A stretch of DNA of 64,000 bases from Mallotus nudiflorus. Its lineage: Eukaryota > Streptophyta > Magnoliopsida > Malpighiales > Euphorbiaceae. Positions within the stretch are counted from its first letter, which is position 1; each line of letters starts with the position of its first letter. Positions 60,526-64,000 of the stretch are shown here, piece after piece. Location: assembly GCA_947683625.1 (NCBI GenBank), contig CANTUR010000130.1, forward strand, positions 1,054,001 through 1,118,000. The letters run 5' to 3'. The notes beneath the pieces were generated by a model. The model was not told the DNA's origin. It saw only the letters and a list, made by a program, of their open reading frames with translations, and ran no database searches. A program made the position numbers and the translations under genes.

Positions 60526-61405
60526 ATTTTATTATTCGAGTTTAAAATTTTAATTAAATTTCATCTAGTAAAAAATAATTATTTATTATTTTATTCATGC
60601 CAAACTAGGTAGTATATACTGACACAAAAATACAGATGATAAGAATATAGATATGGAATCTCTAATTGAAGTATCTATCTTTTAACAAAAGTGTCTAAAT
60701 AGTATAAATACATGAAAAATGGAATATGAATATAGAAAAATACATATTAATTGAAGTGTTTATACATCGTAGAATTGCTAGACTTACTATACAATAAGTT
60801 CCAAAAATAATTTTTTTGGAATATAAGTTTTGAGTAGAATAAAGTAAGTCCAACCAAGTCTGCCATATTTATTTTCCAACCATTCATATTTTAGATTAAA
60901 AATCTTTCTTTTAATTAAATCAGATTTTAAAATTACTCTAAAAATATCCATAAAAAATAAATTTATAAACAGTATTTATTTTATGATAATCACGATATGA
61001 AATACAAATTTATATATATATTTTTAATTATTTAAATCTATAAATAAAATAAAATAATTTTTCACTTTCCTAAACAACTCGTCTTAATTTTTTTTCCCTA
61101 AAACTGATTTTTCGTTAGAAGCACAGGTTGAGGTTCTATCATCCACAGATTTATGCTTGACTTTAATTCAGAAAGACCAAAAGCCATAACAATTCAAACG
61201 CACAGTTTCACACCAATTACTTGGATTATTTTCTCACAACTTTGTCTTCTTATTAGAAAATAATATCCACCGTTCTTTATTTTTTTCATATAATTCCTTT
61301 TTTAACTGAATTCTGCAGAAATTTGAGGGTGAGACTTTTCTTTTTGGAAAATAAATTTCAAGTCTTTTTCTGGATTGTTTCTCTTATAATTTTATTCAAA
61401 ACTAA
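60526..61405. repeat. Segment A, second copy
   Basis: Continues the match to 38143-38995 after the Mutator-like element; its first 43 bases are left of that element (46020-46062). Identity is moderate, with substitutions and small indels. Confidence 0.8.
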
Positions 61406-61890
61406 ATTGATCAAAACACAGTCAACTCTCTAAATATTAGTAATTTAGAAAAAAATAACCCAAATGCACTGTGATTTTACTAAATTATCAATATTAAGAC
61501 TCCATTTTAAATTTAAATTTAATTATATTTTATCTACTTTTAAAATTTAACTAAATTCATGAGTTGAATCTGTTTATAAGAAATTCATGAGTTCAATCTG
61601 TTTATAAGAAATTCATCAGTTCAATCTGTTTAACTTATAAAATACTACCTTATAATCAATTATTTACTCTTATAAAATAAGGACCCACTTGTAATACTGA
61701 AGTAGCATAGAAATTTCATATCAGATCCCACAATGGCCACCAGAGGATGACTAAATTTGCACTGAATTCCTCCGTAATGAATGGTGCAACGACTTTTATG
61801 CGTTGACTCTGTAGTCTATACATTGCATTGTCACCTATCCCCATTTCCACATGCATTCTAGCTAATAGATCAAGCAAGCTTAAATCCAAA

Positions 61891-62569
61891 ATGAACTTCT
61901 TTAAATCTGTCACGATAGCTTCCGCACTTGCTTTAATTTGCGTGTTTTTCACTTCAATCCATGCAGCAAATTTTGCTATTACAAACAAGTGCCCTTACCC
62001 TGTCTGGGCAGCGGCTGTCCCTGGTGGTGGCAGGCAACTTAATCCTCGCCAAACCTGGTCCCTTGATGTGGACCCTGGCACTACTACTGCTCGCATTTGG
62101 GCTCGAACCGGCTGCCAATTCGATGGAGCTGGTCGTGGCCGATGCAACACCGGTGATTGTGGTGGTCTACTCCTATGCCAAACCTGGGGTGCGCTACCAA
62201 ACACCTTAGCAGAATATGCAATAAACCAATTCGATAACTCGGATTTCTTCGACATTTCCCTGGTTGATGGGTTTCAATGTGCCAATGGAATTTATTCCAA
62301 CTTCTGGTGGGTGCGGAGGGATCAGGTGCACAGCCGATATAAATAGGGAGTGCCCTAGTGAATTAAGGGCAAACGTGGGCTGCCACGGTCCTTGCACTGT
62401 GTTCAAAACAAGCGAGTATTGTTGCACTAGTGCAAGCTGTGGCCCTACAAATTACTCAAGGTTTTTCAAAGATAGGTGCCCGTATGCTTATAGCTATCCC
62501 CTAGATGATGCAGCCAGTACATTTACTTGTTCTGGAGGAAGTAATTATACGGTTGTCTTCTGTCCTTGA
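61891..62569 (+). pseudogene. Thaumatin-like (PR-5/osmotin-type) gene with one frameshift
   Basis: No introns. The Met at 61891 begins a hydrophobic signal peptide ending in FTSIHA, and the mature part starts with the ANFAITNKCPYPVWAA motif typical of osmotin-like proteins. The frame holds to about residue 126, where the G run at 62269-62271 shifts it; the first frame stops at 62346. The second frame then continues the family sequence with GGIRCTADIN, CCTSASCGP and YSYPLDD and stops at 62569. The many cysteines fit the eight disulfides of the family. Members are secreted defence proteins. One extra base is the only break seen, so it is a recent pseudogene, an allele, or an assembly error. An upstream in-frame Met at 61828 is less likely. 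Confidence 0.88.
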
Positions 62570-64000
62570 AGTACTATAGTACTGTTGCTTATTGTCAGGC
62601 ATGCACCTCCTGCATTTAGTGTTCTGCTGTACGCACAGTAGTTTGATATGTGGTGCTTAATTTGTAATGGGTACTATATTAATTTGCTAAAATTCTTTTT
62701 TACACTAAATAAATTTTTTTATTAATAATTCATAAAGTCAGACCCTTGGTTGTCAGTATGTTGTTAATATTAGCAAGGAGAAGGAATATTATATTCTATT
62801 ATCTACGAGAAATAGGCTTTCCCATTTTATGTGTCCAACCAGACTGTAGGATTCCCTGAATGGATCTTGATCGGCCCAAACGGTAATCCAAATATTGTCT
62901 TGGTACGGCCTTAGGGATTCAAATCCTGGGAGCCTCAGGCTTCACTGGCCGCTAAATAAAGTTTCGTGTAAGAAGCTTTGGCCATGTTTGTTTCATGCAA
63001 TTGAATAAATATGAAATAGAATTGTTAAGTAATAGAATATGTATTTCTAAAATAACTATTTTTAAATAATTATTATTTTATATTTTGATTTATGATTTAA
63101 AATTACTATTTAATAAGTAAATTTAAGAATAAATAATATTGATATTTTTATGAACCAAATTTTATTAGTAGTATTAAAATTAAATAGTCATATAATTGAT
63201 AAAAGAATCACAATTGTACTTGACTAATGTTTTTATTTTTAAATGAAACTAACCATTATAAATATGTAAAATGAAATTTTAGTTTTAAATTAATTATAAT
63301 CGTTAGATGGTTTTCATTTTTTCAATTCAAAAAATTATAAACTATATATACAATAATGTATGCACATGCAAATTCTAAAATGAATGTAAATATGTCATTA
63401 AGCTGTAATAAAAATTGTGGTTAATTTATTTTAGGTTGTATTCACTTTAATTGTTAAAAATACTTTTTAGAAATTTTTAATATATTAAAAAATTAAAATT
63501 ATTAATTCCATCTTGCTAAATTATTTTTAGAAAATTGAAAAATAAAAATATTTTTTTACAAAATTAAAGTAACATAAAGTGCTTAAAAAGAAAAAGAAAA
63601 ATAAAAAAAAATCTAAAAGTTCAATTTATTTTGTAAGCAATGAACTATCATAAAGGGATAAAAAAGTCAAAAACATCAATTTATCCAAAAGGAATAAAAA
63701 TAAAAAAAAATTCAAAACGTAAAAAATTATTAAATTTTCGGTGAAATGTCTAAGTAGATCTTCTATTTTTGTCTTTACTCATAAATTTTATAAGAAATAA
63801 AAGTAAAAATAGTTTATTTTAAAAATAAAAAATACATATTTTTTAATTTTTTGAAAAAATAACTCTTCCTCAAAAATTATAAAATTATTATTTTATAAAA
63901 TTGATATTGTATAATAAAATTTAAACCAAAGTAAAAAAATAACTACTTTATTTTTATTTATTATGCAAACTAAACATATCCTTTAAAATTTTGGCAAAAA
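62570..64000. other. Downstream AT-rich sequence, no gene seen
   Basis: Contains the probable 3' UTR of the thaumatin-like gene to about 62720. The rest is A/T-rich. A GC-richer patch at about 62850-62960 could be a decayed repeat, but I cannot identify it. Confidence 0.5.

Noticed and set aside
61716..61988. 90-residue minus-strand ORF overlapping the thaumatin-like start
   Set aside because: No recognised family, and its 5' half is antisense to the signal peptide.
62925..62950. ATTCAAATCC resembles a tRNA B box, possible SINE
   Set aside because: No A box at the right distance, no poly-A tail or target duplication found.

Overview
This window is nuclear DNA of a flowering plant, most likely a eudicot. 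It is AT-rich, has interrupted genes with short plant-type introns, plant-specific families (a CASP-like protein, a plant UDP-glucose 4-epimerase, a 3R-MYB factor, a thaumatin-like PR-5 gene), and is mostly layered transposable elements. I cannot name the species.

Layout. 1-13486: a very young chromodomain Ty3/gypsy element of Tekay/Del type (5' LTR cut by the window edge, one intact gag-pol ORF, complete 3.1 kb 3' LTR ending at 9465). It sits in the gag gene of a second copy of the same family in the opposite orientation (9466-13486). 13487-15680: pieces of other repeats, including a probable LTR fragment with GAGGCGAT/ATCGCCTC motifs and a broken hAT transposase. 16370-24100 is a gene island: an intronless DEAD-box RNA helicase (+, RH58-like), a three-exon CASP-like membrane protein (-) and a nine-exon UDP-glucose 4-epimerase (-). 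25086-31530: a solo LTR inside an older, opposite solo LTR. 33630-36230: an eight-exon (seven coding intervals plus a 5' UTR exon) 3R-MYB transcription factor gene (-). 36460-38995: AT-rich spacer and a segment (A) that recurs at 60526. 38996-45115: wreck of a Tat/Ogre-type Ty3 element with an antisense ORF. 45116-46062: partial duplicate of the 5' end of the 3R-MYB gene. 46063-60525: a 14.5 kb Mutator-like element with a 9-bp target duplication and a broken DUF1985 gene, itself filled with three solo LTRs. 60526-61405: the rest of duplicated segment A. 61891-62569: a thaumatin-like gene broken by one frameshift. The remainder is AT-rich sequence in which I see no gene.

The genes do not form one pathway. 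What ties the window together is the history of insertions: at least eight nested transposon events can be ordered from target-site duplications and interrupted homologies.

The strongest candidate for something undescribed is inside the long Tekay-type LTRs. Seven LTR copies, including a clearly divergent family, keep a series of GC-richer islands bounded by good splice donors (GTGAGT) and polypyrimidine-AG acceptors. Within these islands are hairpins whose paired bases change together between copies. This looks like a spliced, structured RNA leader encoded by the LTR.
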